Origin: JALCLA01 sp965653565
GTDB taxonomy: Bacteria > Pseudomonadota > Gammaproteobacteria > Xanthomonadales > Xanthomonadaceae
Length of the DNA: 14,116 nt
Direction: 5' to 3'
Assembly: GCA_965653565.1 (NCBI GenBank)
Contig: CBFHAI010000083.1
Span: 1 to 14,116 of the forward strand
In this document: in pieces, positions 6,119 to 12,747 of the stretch
Layout: every line of letters begins with the position of its first letter
How positions within the stretch are numbered: position 1 is the stretch's first letter
Translations under genes and position numbers: made by a program
Notes under the pieces: generated by a model
Seen by the model: only the letters and a program-made list of their open reading frames with translations
Databases searched by the model: none
What the model was told of the DNA's origin: nothing

Positions 6119-6382
6119 GGTGCAGTTCTGTCACAGCTGGCCGGCGTGGTCAAGCGAACGCTGGCGAGGGCAGTCGCCTCCGCCGGCTACGAACCTCGCA
6201 GATGGTGAGGTGTCGCAGCGCTGCGGCCTGGCCTGCAAAGCCTTCGCGCCGCAGTGCGGCCGCGCCGCGCTCCTAGCGACCTCAGCCCCGCGCAAGCGAT
6301 AATGCCGCCACGGTCCAGCTTCAGACCGTCTTCAGTGCCCCGCCCTCAACGTACCGGGCCTTTCCGCCCTCCCAGGTGTTGC
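6119..6382. other. Intergenic region between terC riboswitch and mlaF
   Basis: This region should hold the divergent promoters for the terC and mla operons. GCCGGCG at 6140-6146 and CGCCGGC at 6181-6187 can form a 7-bp outer stem around a smaller hairpin (GGCGA/TCGCC at 6163-6167 and 6174-6178). A 12-bp palindrome, CGCAGCGCTGCG, lies near 6214-6225. GATAAT at 6298-6303 is a possible -10 for mlaF, but I see no matching -35. No credible gene was found. Confidence 0.4.
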
Positions 6383-7222
6383 GTGAGTTCCGTGCAGACC
6401 CGTCATGGCCGTGCGAGTGAGACGAGCGACGCGCCGGCGGTGCGCTTCGACGGCGTCACGCTGGCGCGCGGCACGCGCACCATCCTGCGCGATGCGAGCT
6501 TCGCGCTCGCGCCGCGCACGGTGACGGCGGTGCTCGGGCCGAGCGGCGCCGGCAAATCGACCTTGCTGCATGCGGTGACCGGCGAATTGCGCGCCGCGGC
6601 CGGCACGGTGGAAGTGCTCGGCGAAACCTTGCCACGCAAGTCGATCAACGATCTGTTCGCGCTGCGTCGCCGCATGGGCGTGCTGCTGCAGGGCAACGGC
6701 CTGCTTTCCGATCTGGACGTGTTCGAAAACATCGCACTGCCGCTGCGCGCGCACACGCGTCTGCCCGAAGCCGTGATCGCCGAACTGGTTTTCATGAAAC
6801 TCAACGCCGTCGGCCTCGGCGAAGCCGGCGAACTCGAACCGCAGCAATTGTCCGGTGGCATGGCGCGCCGTGTCGCGCTGGCGCGCGCGCTGGTGCTCGA
6901 TCCGCCGTTGATGCTGTACGACGAACCGCTGACCGGGCTCGATCCGATCGCCTGCGGCGTCATCCTCGATCTGATCCGCAGCCTCAACGACAGCCTGGGC
7001 ATCAGCAGCATCGTGATCACGCATCACGTGCGTGAAACCCTGCCGATCGCCGATCGCGCGCTGGTGGTAGCGAACGGCGTGATCGCCTTCGACGGCACGC
7101 CGCAGGCCCTGCTCGAAACCAGCGACCCGCTGCTGCGCCAGTTCCTCGATGGCGCGCCGGACGGCCCGATCGGTTTCGACTATCGCCGCGATGCCGGCAA
7201 AAAGGCGGCCGCGAATGGCTGA
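6383..7222 (+). CDS. mlaF: Mla transporter ATPase MlaF
   Basis: This is the cytoplasmic ATPase of the MlaFEDB inner-membrane complex, which drives phospholipid transfer between MlaC and the inner membrane to keep outer-membrane lipid asymmetry. The predicted length is 279 aa (E. coli MlaF is 269). Visible motifs are Walker A GPSGAGKST (52-60), the Q-loop Gln103, signature LSGGM (156-160), Walker B LMLYDE (176-181) and an H-loop in ITHH (212-215). The MlaF-type C-terminus LRQFLDGAPDGPIGFDY is also present. The frame is open from 6254, but the residues before 6383 do not look like protein. GTG 6383, 6 nt after an AGG, gives a normal MlaF N-terminus. GTG 6392 is an alternative. It overlaps mlaE by 8 nt. 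Confidence 0.95.
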   Translation: MSSVQTRHGRASETSDAPAVRFDGVTLARGTRTILRDASFALAPRTVTAVLGPSGAGKSTLLHAVTGELRAAAGTVEVLGETLPRKSINDLFALRRRMGVLLQGNGLLSDLDVFENIALPLRAHTRLPEAVIAELVFMKLNAVGLGEAGELEPQQLSGGMARRVALARALVLDPPLMLYDEPLTGLDPIACGVILDLIRSLNDSLGISSIVITHHVRETLPIADRALVVANGVIAFDGTPQALLETSDPLLRQFLDGAPDGPIGFDYRRDAGKKAAANG

Positions 7223-7955
7223 CACGCTGGCATCGATCGGCCGCTTCGGGCTTTTCTTTTTTCGCATTCTCGGCGCGCTGCGGCCGAGCCGCGCGCAGTT
7301 CTCCGACACCGTGCGCCAGTTCTACACGGTGGGCGCGCGCTCGGTCCCGATCGTGGCGGTCGGCGGCGCCTTCGTCGGCTTGGTGATGACCTTGCAGGGC
7401 TATCGCACGCTGTCGGTGTTCGGCGCCGGCAATGCGCTCGGCACCTTGCTGGGCCTGTCGCTCTATCGCGAACTCGGGCCGGTGCTGGCGGCGATCCTGT
7501 TCTGCGGCCGCGCCGGTTCGGCGATGGCGGCCGAACTGGGCCTGATGCGCGCCACCGACCAGATCACCGCGCTGTCGATGATGGCGATCGATCCGGTCGG
7601 CAAAGTGGTGGTGCCGCGCTTCATCGCCGGCCTGTTCTCGGTGCCGCTGCTGACCGCGGTGTTCTGCGGCTTCGCGATCCTGGGCGGCTGGTTCCAGGCC
7701 GTGCATGTGCTCGGTATCGACGGCGGCTACTTCTGGGGCTCGCTGCGCGACAGCGTCGATTTCAGCAACGATTTCGGCCAGGCCTTCACCAAATCGGCGT
7801 TCTTCGGCGGCGCCTGCACGCTCATCGCCACCTACACCGGCTTCCATGCCGAACCCACGATCGAAGGCACCTCGATCGCCACCACCCAATCGGTGGTGAT
7901 GGGTTCATTGATGGTGCTGTTTCTCGACTTCATCCTAAGCGCCACCCTGTATTGA
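7215..7955 (+). CDS. mlaE: Mla transporter permease MlaE
   Basis: This is the integral membrane permease of the MlaFEDB complex. The product is 246 aa, slightly shorter than the 260 aa of E. coli, with about five or six hydrophobic segments. The MlaE-family cytoplasmic coupling segment is visible as AELGLMRATDQITALSMMAIDP, given here in part: ELGLMRATDQITALSMM. SIPIVA-like SVPIVAVGGAFVGLVMTLQG and LYRELGPVLAAILFCGRAGS are also typical. I chose ATG 7215, which overlaps the end of mlaF and has AAGG at 7202-7205. Earlier in-frame ATGs would overlap mlaF far more and encode a non-family basic stretch. The next gene, mlaD, begins 7 nt after the stop. Confidence 0.95.
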   Translation: MADTLASIGRFGLFFFRILGALRPSRAQFSDTVRQFYTVGARSVPIVAVGGAFVGLVMTLQGYRTLSVFGAGNALGTLLGLSLYRELGPVLAAILFCGRAGSAMAAELGLMRATDQITALSMMAIDPVGKVVVPRFIAGLFSVPLLTAVFCGFAILGGWFQAVHVLGIDGGYFWGSLRDSVDFSNDFGQAFTKSAFFGGACTLIATYTGFHAEPTIEGTSIATTQSVVMGSLMVLFLDFILSATLY

Positions 7956-7962
7956 GGCCCTC

Positions 7963-8571
7963 ATGAGCGCATCGCACAAGACCGAATGGAGCGTCGGGGC
8001 TTTCATCCTGATGGGCTTCGCCTGCGCGCTGGTGCTGGCCTTCGCCTCCACCAATTCGCAGGATCGCCTCGGCGGCGAAACCTATGAAGTGAAGGCCCGC
8101 TTCTCCAACACCGGCGAACTGAAAGTCGGCGCGCCGGTGAAGATCGCCGGCGTGAAAGTCGGCGAAGTGGCCGGCGTAGCCCTTGATCCGCAGACTTACG
8201 ACGCCATGGTCAGCCTCAGGCTGAGCCGGATCGCCGACGTACCGGCCGATTCGTCGGCGGCGATCTACACCAGCGGCTTGCTGGGCGAGCGCTACGTCGG
8301 TCTGTCGCCCGGCGGCGATCCGGAAGCGTTGGGCGATGGCGACGAGATACTGCTCACGCAATCGGCCGTCGTGCTCGAACAGCTGATCGGCAAATACATG
8401 TTCGGCGCCGGTGGCACCGACGACAAGAAAGCCAGCGACGCACCCGCGGTACCGCCGGCCACCTTACCGCCGGGAACCTCGGAAACACCCGGCAGCGCCT
8501 TCGAGGAAGGTGCATCCATCGACAACAACAATAGCGACACCGCGACTGTTCCCACGGAGGACACCCCATGA
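7963..8571 (+). CDS. mlaD: MCE-domain lipid-binding subunit MlaD
   Basis: MlaD is anchored in the inner membrane and forms a hexameric MCE ring that passes phospholipids between MlaC and MlaFE. The product is 202 aa. A single transmembrane helix lies at about 12-29 (GAFILMGFACALVLAFAS). The MCE domain runs from about 40 to 125, with FSNTGELKVGAPVKIAGVKVG, shown in part as GAPVKIAGVKVGEV, and GLLGERYVGLSPGG. It is followed by the pore helix VVLEQLIGKYMFG. After that comes a tail of about 55 residues rich in Pro, Thr, Ser and Asp that is not needed for the core fold. GAGG at 7954-7957 is a good ribosome site. The stop overlaps the mlaC start as ATGA. Confidence 0.95.
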   Translation: MSASHKTEWSVGAFILMGFACALVLAFASTNSQDRLGGETYEVKARFSNTGELKVGAPVKIAGVKVGEVAGVALDPQTYDAMVSLRLSRIADVPADSSAAIYTSGLLGERYVGLSPGGDPEALGDGDEILLTQSAVVLEQLIGKYMFGAGGTDDKKASDAPAVPPATLPPGTSETPGSAFEEGASIDNNNSDTATVPTEDTP

Positions 8572-9188
8572 AAATCCGCAACCTGCTGCATGCCGCGGCC
8601 TTGAGCCTGGCGCTGGTCGGCATCGCCGCCGCGGCCGCCACGCCGGCCGAAATCGTGAAAACCCGCACCACCGCCGTGCTGACCACGCTGGTGGAAAAGC
8701 GCGCCGAGTTCCAGGCCGATCCGGCCAAACTCAACGCGTACGTCAAATCGCAACTCGAGACGGTGATGGATCGCGAGTACTCGGCGCAGCTGGTGCTCGG
8801 CCGTCACGCGCGCACCGCCACGCCGGCGCAGATCACCGCCTTCGCCGACGCGCTCACCGACAATCTGATGCGCCGTTACGGCACCGCCTTGCTCGATTTC
8901 GATCCGAACGTCGAAGTGAAGGTGAAATCCGAGACGCCGCTGCGCGACGGCAAACTCACCCGCGTGGCGAGCGAAATCCTGCGCAAGGGCGGCGCGCCGG
9001 TACCGGTCGATTACATGTTCCGGCCCGGCAAGGACGGCGAATGGAAAGTGTTCGACGTGATCGTCGAAGGCGTTTCCTACGTGCAGACCTATCGCACCCA
9101 GTTCGACGAACAGCTGCGCAGCCAGAGCCTCGATCAGGTGACGGCCAAGCTCAAGGCCGGCGAAATCCAGGTCGATGTCGTCGATTGA
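8568..9188 (+). CDS. mlaC: Periplasmic phospholipid shuttle MlaC
   Basis: MlaC carries phospholipid across the periplasm between MlaA in the outer membrane and MlaFEDB in the inner membrane. The product is 206 aa (E. coli 211). Residues 1-24 are a clear signal peptide (MKIRNLLHAAALSLALVG, then an Ala-rich cleavage region). The mature protein shows the MlaC/Ttg2D pattern: REYSAQLVLGRHARTATPAQ, FADALTDNLMRRYGTALLDF and the C-terminal DVIVEGVSYVQTYRTQFDEQ. GGAGG at 8556-8560, 7 nt before ATG, is the strongest ribosome site in the operon, which suits the most abundant subunit. The start overlaps the mlaD stop and the end overlaps mlaB by 14 nt. Confidence 0.95.
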   Translation: MKIRNLLHAAALSLALVGIAAAAATPAEIVKTRTTAVLTTLVEKRAEFQADPAKLNAYVKSQLETVMDREYSAQLVLGRHARTATPAQITAFADALTDNLMRRYGTALLDFDPNVEVKVKSETPLRDGKLTRVASEILRKGGAPVPVDYMFRPGKDGEWKVFDVIVEGVSYVQTYRTQFDEQLRSQSLDQVTAKLKAGEIQVDVVD

Positions 9189-9450
9189 CGCCAGCGCGGT
9201 GTTGACGCTGCCGGCGCGGCTCGATGCCGCGGCGGTGGCGGCGATCTATCGCGAATGGGCGCCGCGTGCGCGCTCGCTCGCGGCGATCGATCTGGCCGCG
9301 GTGCAGGCGATCGACAGTTCCGGCGTGGCGCTGGTGCGCGCGCTGCGCAAACTGGCGCAAGCCGGCGGCGGTGCGCTGCCCGCATTGCGCGGCGCCCCGC
9401 AACGTTACGCCGAGTTGTGCGCCGCTCATCGGCTGCCGCTCGACGCTTGA
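9175..9450 (+). CDS. mlaB: STAS-domain subunit MlaB
   Basis: MlaB is a small cytoplasmic STAS protein that binds MlaF and supports its assembly and activity. The 91-aa product matches the usual length of about 97. The STAS core is visible, with AIDLAAVQAIDSSGVALVRALRKLA, shown in part as VQAIDSSGVALVRAL. The residue after the Asp in that loop is Ser, where E. coli has the functionally important Thr52. The gene starts inside the end of mlaC, 14 nt before its stop in another frame, so translation is probably coupled. CAGG 3 nt before the ATG is a weak, closely spaced ribosome site. Annotators can miss this gene because of its size and overlap. Confidence 0.9.
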   Translation: MSSIDASAVLTLPARLDAAAVAAIYREWAPRARSLAAIDLAAVQAIDSSGVALVRALRKLAQAGGGALPALRGAPQRYAELCAAHRLPLDA

Positions 9451-9601
9451 GCGGAAAACCGCCGCCGCATGGCGGGGTGAATCATCCCGCGGCGTCTCAT
9501 GCCGTATCCTTTGCAGCAGGCCGATCGCATTGCGGCGGCATCCGATTGATCCGCCCTGACCCGCCCGCGGGCAGGCGCTCCCGAAACAAGGCTTTTCGCG
9601 C
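9451..9601. other. Spacer between mlaB and mlaA
   Basis: These 151 bp are non-coding as far as I can see. They contain GC-rich short inverted repeats near 9459-9476 but no T-run, so I do not call a terminator. mlaA may be co-transcribed with mlaFEDCB or have its own promoter here. TATCCT near 9503-9508 is a weak -10-like match without a convincing -35. AAGG at 9588-9591 is the probable mlaA ribosome site. Confidence 0.35.
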
Positions 9602-10396
9602 ATGAGTCTGTCCCGCCTGTTGCCCGCCGTCCTGTTGACGTCCCTGTTGCTCGGCGGTTGCGCCACCACCGGCGGCAACAGCACCGCTGCCGACGCCAAC
9701 GGCGAACACGCCGTACCGCCGAGCCCCGACCAGCTCGATCCGTGGCAGCCGTTCAACCGCAAGATGCACGCGGTCAACAGCGTGCTCGACAAAGGCGTGC
9801 TGCGTCCGGTGGCGCGCGTTTACGCCAAGGTGACGCCGCAGCCGGTGCGCAAGGGCGTGACGAATTTCTTCGGCAACCTGCAGCAGCCGGTCACCACGCT
9901 GAACCTGCTGCTGCAAGGCAAGCCGAAAGCGGCCGGGCAATCGGCGGGCCGCTTCCTGCTCAATCTCACGCTCGGCCTGGGCGGCATCCTCGACCCGGCC
10001 ACGCACGCCGGCATTCCGTATCACGACAAGGATTTCGGCCAGACCTTCGCCACCTGGGGCTGGGAAACCTCGCGCTATCTGGTGCTGCCGGTGTTCGGCC
10101 CGGGCACCGTGCGCGACGGCCTGGGCAAAGGCGTCGGCACCACGGTGAGCCCGGTGAGCTGGCTGGCCGAGAAAGAGGGCGCGGAATTCAGCATCCTGTA
10201 CGGCATCGACGCCCGCGCCGGCGCCTTGTCGGCCGACGCCTTCCTCGAAGGCGCGGAAGACGAATACCTGTTGATCCGCGATGCCTACCTGCAGCGCCGC
10301 CGCTGCCAGATCGTCGATTGCACCGAAGAAGTGCCGGACTATCTGCTGCCCGACTACGACTTCGAAGTGCCCGATTTCGAAAGCATGCGGCGCTAG
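9602..10396 (+). CDS. mlaA: Outer-membrane lipoprotein MlaA (VacJ)
   Basis: MlaA sits in the inner leaflet of the outer membrane, removes mislocalised phospholipid from the outer leaflet and hands it to MlaC. The product is 264 aa. Residues 1-20 are a lipoprotein signal with lipobox LLGGC, so Cys20 would be lipidated. Family blocks are DPWQPFNRKMHAVN, FFGNLQQPVTTLN, GRFLLNLTLGLGGILDPA and DFGQTFATWGW. The C-terminus has an acidic, aromatic tail (PDYLLPDYDFEVPDFE). Having mlaA next to mlaFEDCB differs from E. coli, where it lies elsewhere, and supports one regulon. A typical MlaA is about 250 aa, so the gene looks intact. Confidence 0.96.
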   Translation: MSLSRLLPAVLLTSLLLGGCATTGGNSTAADANGEHAVPPSPDQLDPWQPFNRKMHAVNSVLDKGVLRPVARVYAKVTPQPVRKGVTNFFGNLQQPVTTLNLLLQGKPKAAGQSAGRFLLNLTLGLGGILDPATHAGIPYHDKDFGQTFATWGWETSRYLVLPVFGPGTVRDGLGKGVGTTVSPVSWLAEKEGAEFSILYGIDARAGALSADAFLEGAEDEYLLIRDAYLQRRRCQIVDCTEEVPDYLLPDYDFEVPDFESMRR

Positions 10397-10481
10397 CGTT
10401 CCGCGCCGCACCGGCACGTTCACGCGCCGTCCGCGCCCGACTGCGCAGGCTGGCGTCTCGACCGACTCCGCGGAGCCCACG

Positions 10482-11117
10482 ATGCATCACGACGACGACG
10501 ACGAACTGCCCGGCACCGCCGCCGGCCCCGACTATGGCGTCACCCGCGAGCAGGCCGAAGACGCGGTGCGCGTGCTGCTCAAATGGGCCGGCGAAGACCC
10601 GCAGCGCGAAGGCCTGCGCGACACTCCCAAACGCGTCGTGCGCGCCTACCGCGACTGGTTCTCCGGCTACACCACCGATCCGGCCGAGTATCTGCGCCGC
10701 ACCTTCGAAGAGGTGGCCGGCTACGACGAAATGATCGTGCTGCGCGACATCGAATTCGAATCGTTCTGCGAACACCACATGGCGCCGATCATCGGCCGCG
10801 CCCACGTCGGCTATCTGCCGACCGACAAGGTGGTCGGCATCAGCAAACTGGCGCGCGTCGTCGAAGCCTATTCGCGCCGCTTCCAGGTGCAGGAAAAACT
10901 CACCGCGCAGATCGCCCACACGATCGAAGACGTGCTCAAGCCGCGCGGCGTGGGCGTGGTGATCGAAGCCGTGCACCAGTGCATGACGACGCGCGGCGTA
11001 CACAAGACCGGCGTATCGATGGTCACCAGCCAAATGCTCGGCGTGTTCCGCGAAGACGCGCGCACGCGCACCGAGTTCATGAAGATCATCCAGTACCCGC
11101 GCGGCCTGCGCGGCTGA
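10482..11117 (+). CDS. folE: GTP cyclohydrolase I
   Basis: FolE converts GTP to 7,8-dihydroneopterin triphosphate plus formate. This is the first step of folate and pterin synthesis in the cytoplasm. The product is 211 aa, close to the E. coli 222 aa. Zinc ligands are Cys96 and His99 in SFCEHHMAP and Cys167 in AVHQCMTTRG. Substrate-binding blocks GISKLARVVEAYSRRFQVQE and TSQMLGVFRED are present, and the C-terminus is normal. The N-terminus is short and Asp-rich (MHHDDDDE). I chose ATG 10482 because GGAG at 10472-10475 lies 6 nt before it. Longer upstream readings overlap mlaA. It may share a transcript with mlaA, 85 nt upstream, but could have its own promoter. This is a zinc-type (FolE1) enzyme. 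Its product pathway also feeds the pterin cofactor of PhhA, encoded at 210-1097. Confidence 0.97.
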   Translation: MHHDDDDELPGTAAGPDYGVTREQAEDAVRVLLKWAGEDPQREGLRDTPKRVVRAYRDWFSGYTTDPAEYLRRTFEEVAGYDEMIVLRDIEFESFCEHHMAPIIGRAHVGYLPTDKVVGISKLARVVEAYSRRFQVQEKLTAQIAHTIEDVLKPRGVGVVIEAVHQCMTTRGVHKTGVSMVTSQMLGVFREDARTRTEFMKIIQYPRGLRG

Positions 11118-11123
11118 ATTCGA

Positions 11124-12599
11124 TCAGTGCGCCTGCTGGCGCGCGATGCGTTGGCGGGCTTCGGCCAGGCGGGTCAAGGCCGACTCGGCGATCGACGTAT
11201 CGGACGACGTCGCGAGCTTGTCGTACAGCCCCAGCCGATGCTCGAAGAGGAACGAGTCGACCGTCGGTTGCGGCCACTCGCGGATGAAGAAGCCCAGCAA
11301 TCTCGTCGCCGTCTCGCGCAACGCGGCCGGCCGCGCTTCGTCGCGTTGCAGATGCAGCAGCCCGGGCACGAACAGTTCGAGCACGCGGCCGGCCTGGTAG
11401 TGATTGAGCGGCGCCAGCGCGGCGCCGAGTCGTTCGTCGGGCATCGCGCGCATCTGCGCATCGAGCGATGCCTGCACGGCATCGAGCGCACCCTGGTGGT
11501 CGAGCGGGTCGAGCGCCGGTGGCGTCAACCGGAAACCTGCGACGAAAGCCGCATCGCGCGAGCCGGCAAGCGACCAGGATATTTCGCTCAGATCCGATGC
11601 CGGTGTGACGGGCTGCGCGAGATACGGCACCCGCTGATCGCGCGCAAACTCGCACTTCAAGCCTCGCGCGAGCGCACCCGCCTGATCGGACAACGCCGGC
11701 GCGATGCGTTCGGCGAACGGTGCCCACAATGGCATCGCCAGCACGATCGCCATCGCGACGGCGCCGCTCAGCCAATTCGGCGCGCCGTAGAGCATCAGCT
11801 TCAGCGCCGGCCACAGCACCAGCAAGCAGATCACGCCGACGAACAATGCCATGCCCCAGGCCGTGGATTCGACGTAGGCTTGGTCGCTCACCTGTTGGGT
11901 GCGCAACGTCGGCGCATCGAGCACGGCCACGGTCGGTTCGGCGGGGTCGTAACGCACGGGAGCGGTGAACACCGGCAACGGATCGCGTACCCGCAGCATC
12001 CAATGCGCGGCGTCATCGAAGCGCGACCACCAATCGTCCCACAGCGTCATCGACGGATCGCTGCGCAGGCGCCGGTTGGCGAGGAAGGCGTGGAATTCCG
12101 GCGTCATGCGCAGTGTCGGTCGCAGTATCGGCACGCCCCGTTCGAACGGCGTGTTGTGTTGCCAGTCGTGCACGTACCAATCCATGAACTCGACGCGCTG
12201 CGGCCGGCCGGCGACGTCGGTGAACTCGAAGACGGCGACCGAGCTTGGCGTGATCAGGCAACCGTCGTCGCAGCCGGAGTGCTGCGGCCGTGCGTCGACA
12301 TCGGTGGGCTCGAGCAGGTAGTAGCGATCGACCAGCGTGGCCTGCGCGGTTTGTGTGACGCGCTCCTGCACCGCGAGCAATTGCCGCGACTGCTGCACGA
12401 AGCTCCACCACATCAGCATGAAGCCGCACGCGAACACCAGCAGCGGCGCGCCAATAAACCAACCGGCCTTGCCGGCCAGCGTGTCGCCGAGAAAAGCCCA
12501 GGCATCGAACTTGCCGGGCGTCGTTTCAGCGCCTGCGTCCGGCGCCACGGGCGCAGTGCGGTGGCGTCGCTGCGTCGGAATCTTCTTCGAACCCATCAT
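11124..12599 (-). CDS. Unrecognised membrane protein with large periplasmic parts
   Basis: I do not recognise this family. The 491-aa product has a basic, cytoplasmic N-terminus (KKIPTQRRHR), one helix at about 46-68 (AGWFIGAPLLVFACGFMLMWW), then about 175 residues that are probably periplasmic, and two helices at about 247-271 and 276-297. A C-terminal region of about 190 residues follows, predicted on the opposite side to the N-terminus. The first large loop has a CxxxC pair (Cys110, Cys114) that could form a disulfide and a Trp-rich stretch (LWDDWWSRFDDAAHW). The C-terminal region looks helical. I prefer the ATG pair at 12599/12596, just after GGACGAGG. The frame runs open to 12659, but without a good site there. 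It is convergent with folE (6-nt gap) and divergent from the MFS gene. Base use resembles its neighbours, so recent transfer is not suggested. Confidence 0.85.
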   Translation of the reverse strand: MMGSKKIPTQRRHRTAPVAPDAGAETTPGKFDAWAFLGDTLAGKAGWFIGAPLLVFACGFMLMWWSFVQQSRQLLAVQERVTQTAQATLVDRYYLLEPTDVDARPQHSGCDDGCLITPSSVAVFEFTDVAGRPQRVEFMDWYVHDWQHNTPFERGVPILRPTLRMTPEFHAFLANRRLRSDPSMTLWDDWWSRFDDAAHWMLRVRDPLPVFTAPVRYDPAEPTVAVLDAPTLRTQQVSDQAYVESTAWGMALFVGVICLLVLWPALKLMLYGAPNWLSGAVAMAIVLAMPLWAPFAERIAPALSDQAGALARGLKCEFARDQRVPYLAQPVTPASDLSEISWSLAGSRDAAFVAGFRLTPPALDPLDHQGALDAVQASLDAQMRAMPDERLGAALAPLNHYQAGRVLELFVPGLLHLQRDEARPAALRETATRLLGFFIREWPQPTVDSFLFEHRLGLYDKLATSSDTSIAESALTRLAEARQRIARQQAH

Positions 12600-12747
12600 C
12601 GCCTCGTCCAATGCACCCAGTCCGCATCGCCCGTTGCGCCTGCGTCGAGTCGCAAACAACGCGCGCTCCGGCGCATGCCGGACAAAGGCCCGCGCCGCGT
12701 GCCGCCGCGCGCGCTAGACTTCGCCGTCTTTCGCCGCGAGTGTTCCT
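12600..12747. promoter_or_regulatory. Divergent promoter region for membrane protein and MFS gene
   Basis: This 148-bp spacer separates two divergent genes, so it should hold both promoters. TAGACT at 12714-12719 is a possible -10 for the MFS gene, but no good -35 is visible. TCCGGC at 12667-12672 and GCCGGA at 12677-12682 form a 6-bp inverted repeat with a 4-nt loop, a possible operator. No TetR-family regulator gene is adjacent. Confidence 0.35.

Noticed and set aside
6139..6187. tRNA-like fold
   Set aside because: There is a 7-bp closing stem, but no T-loop GTTCRA sequence, no anticodon arm and too short a length.
6254..6382. N-terminal extension of MlaF
   Set aside because: The residues are Pro/Arg/Ser-rich and unlike MlaF. 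The GTG at 6383 with a nearby AGG gives the family-typical N-terminus.
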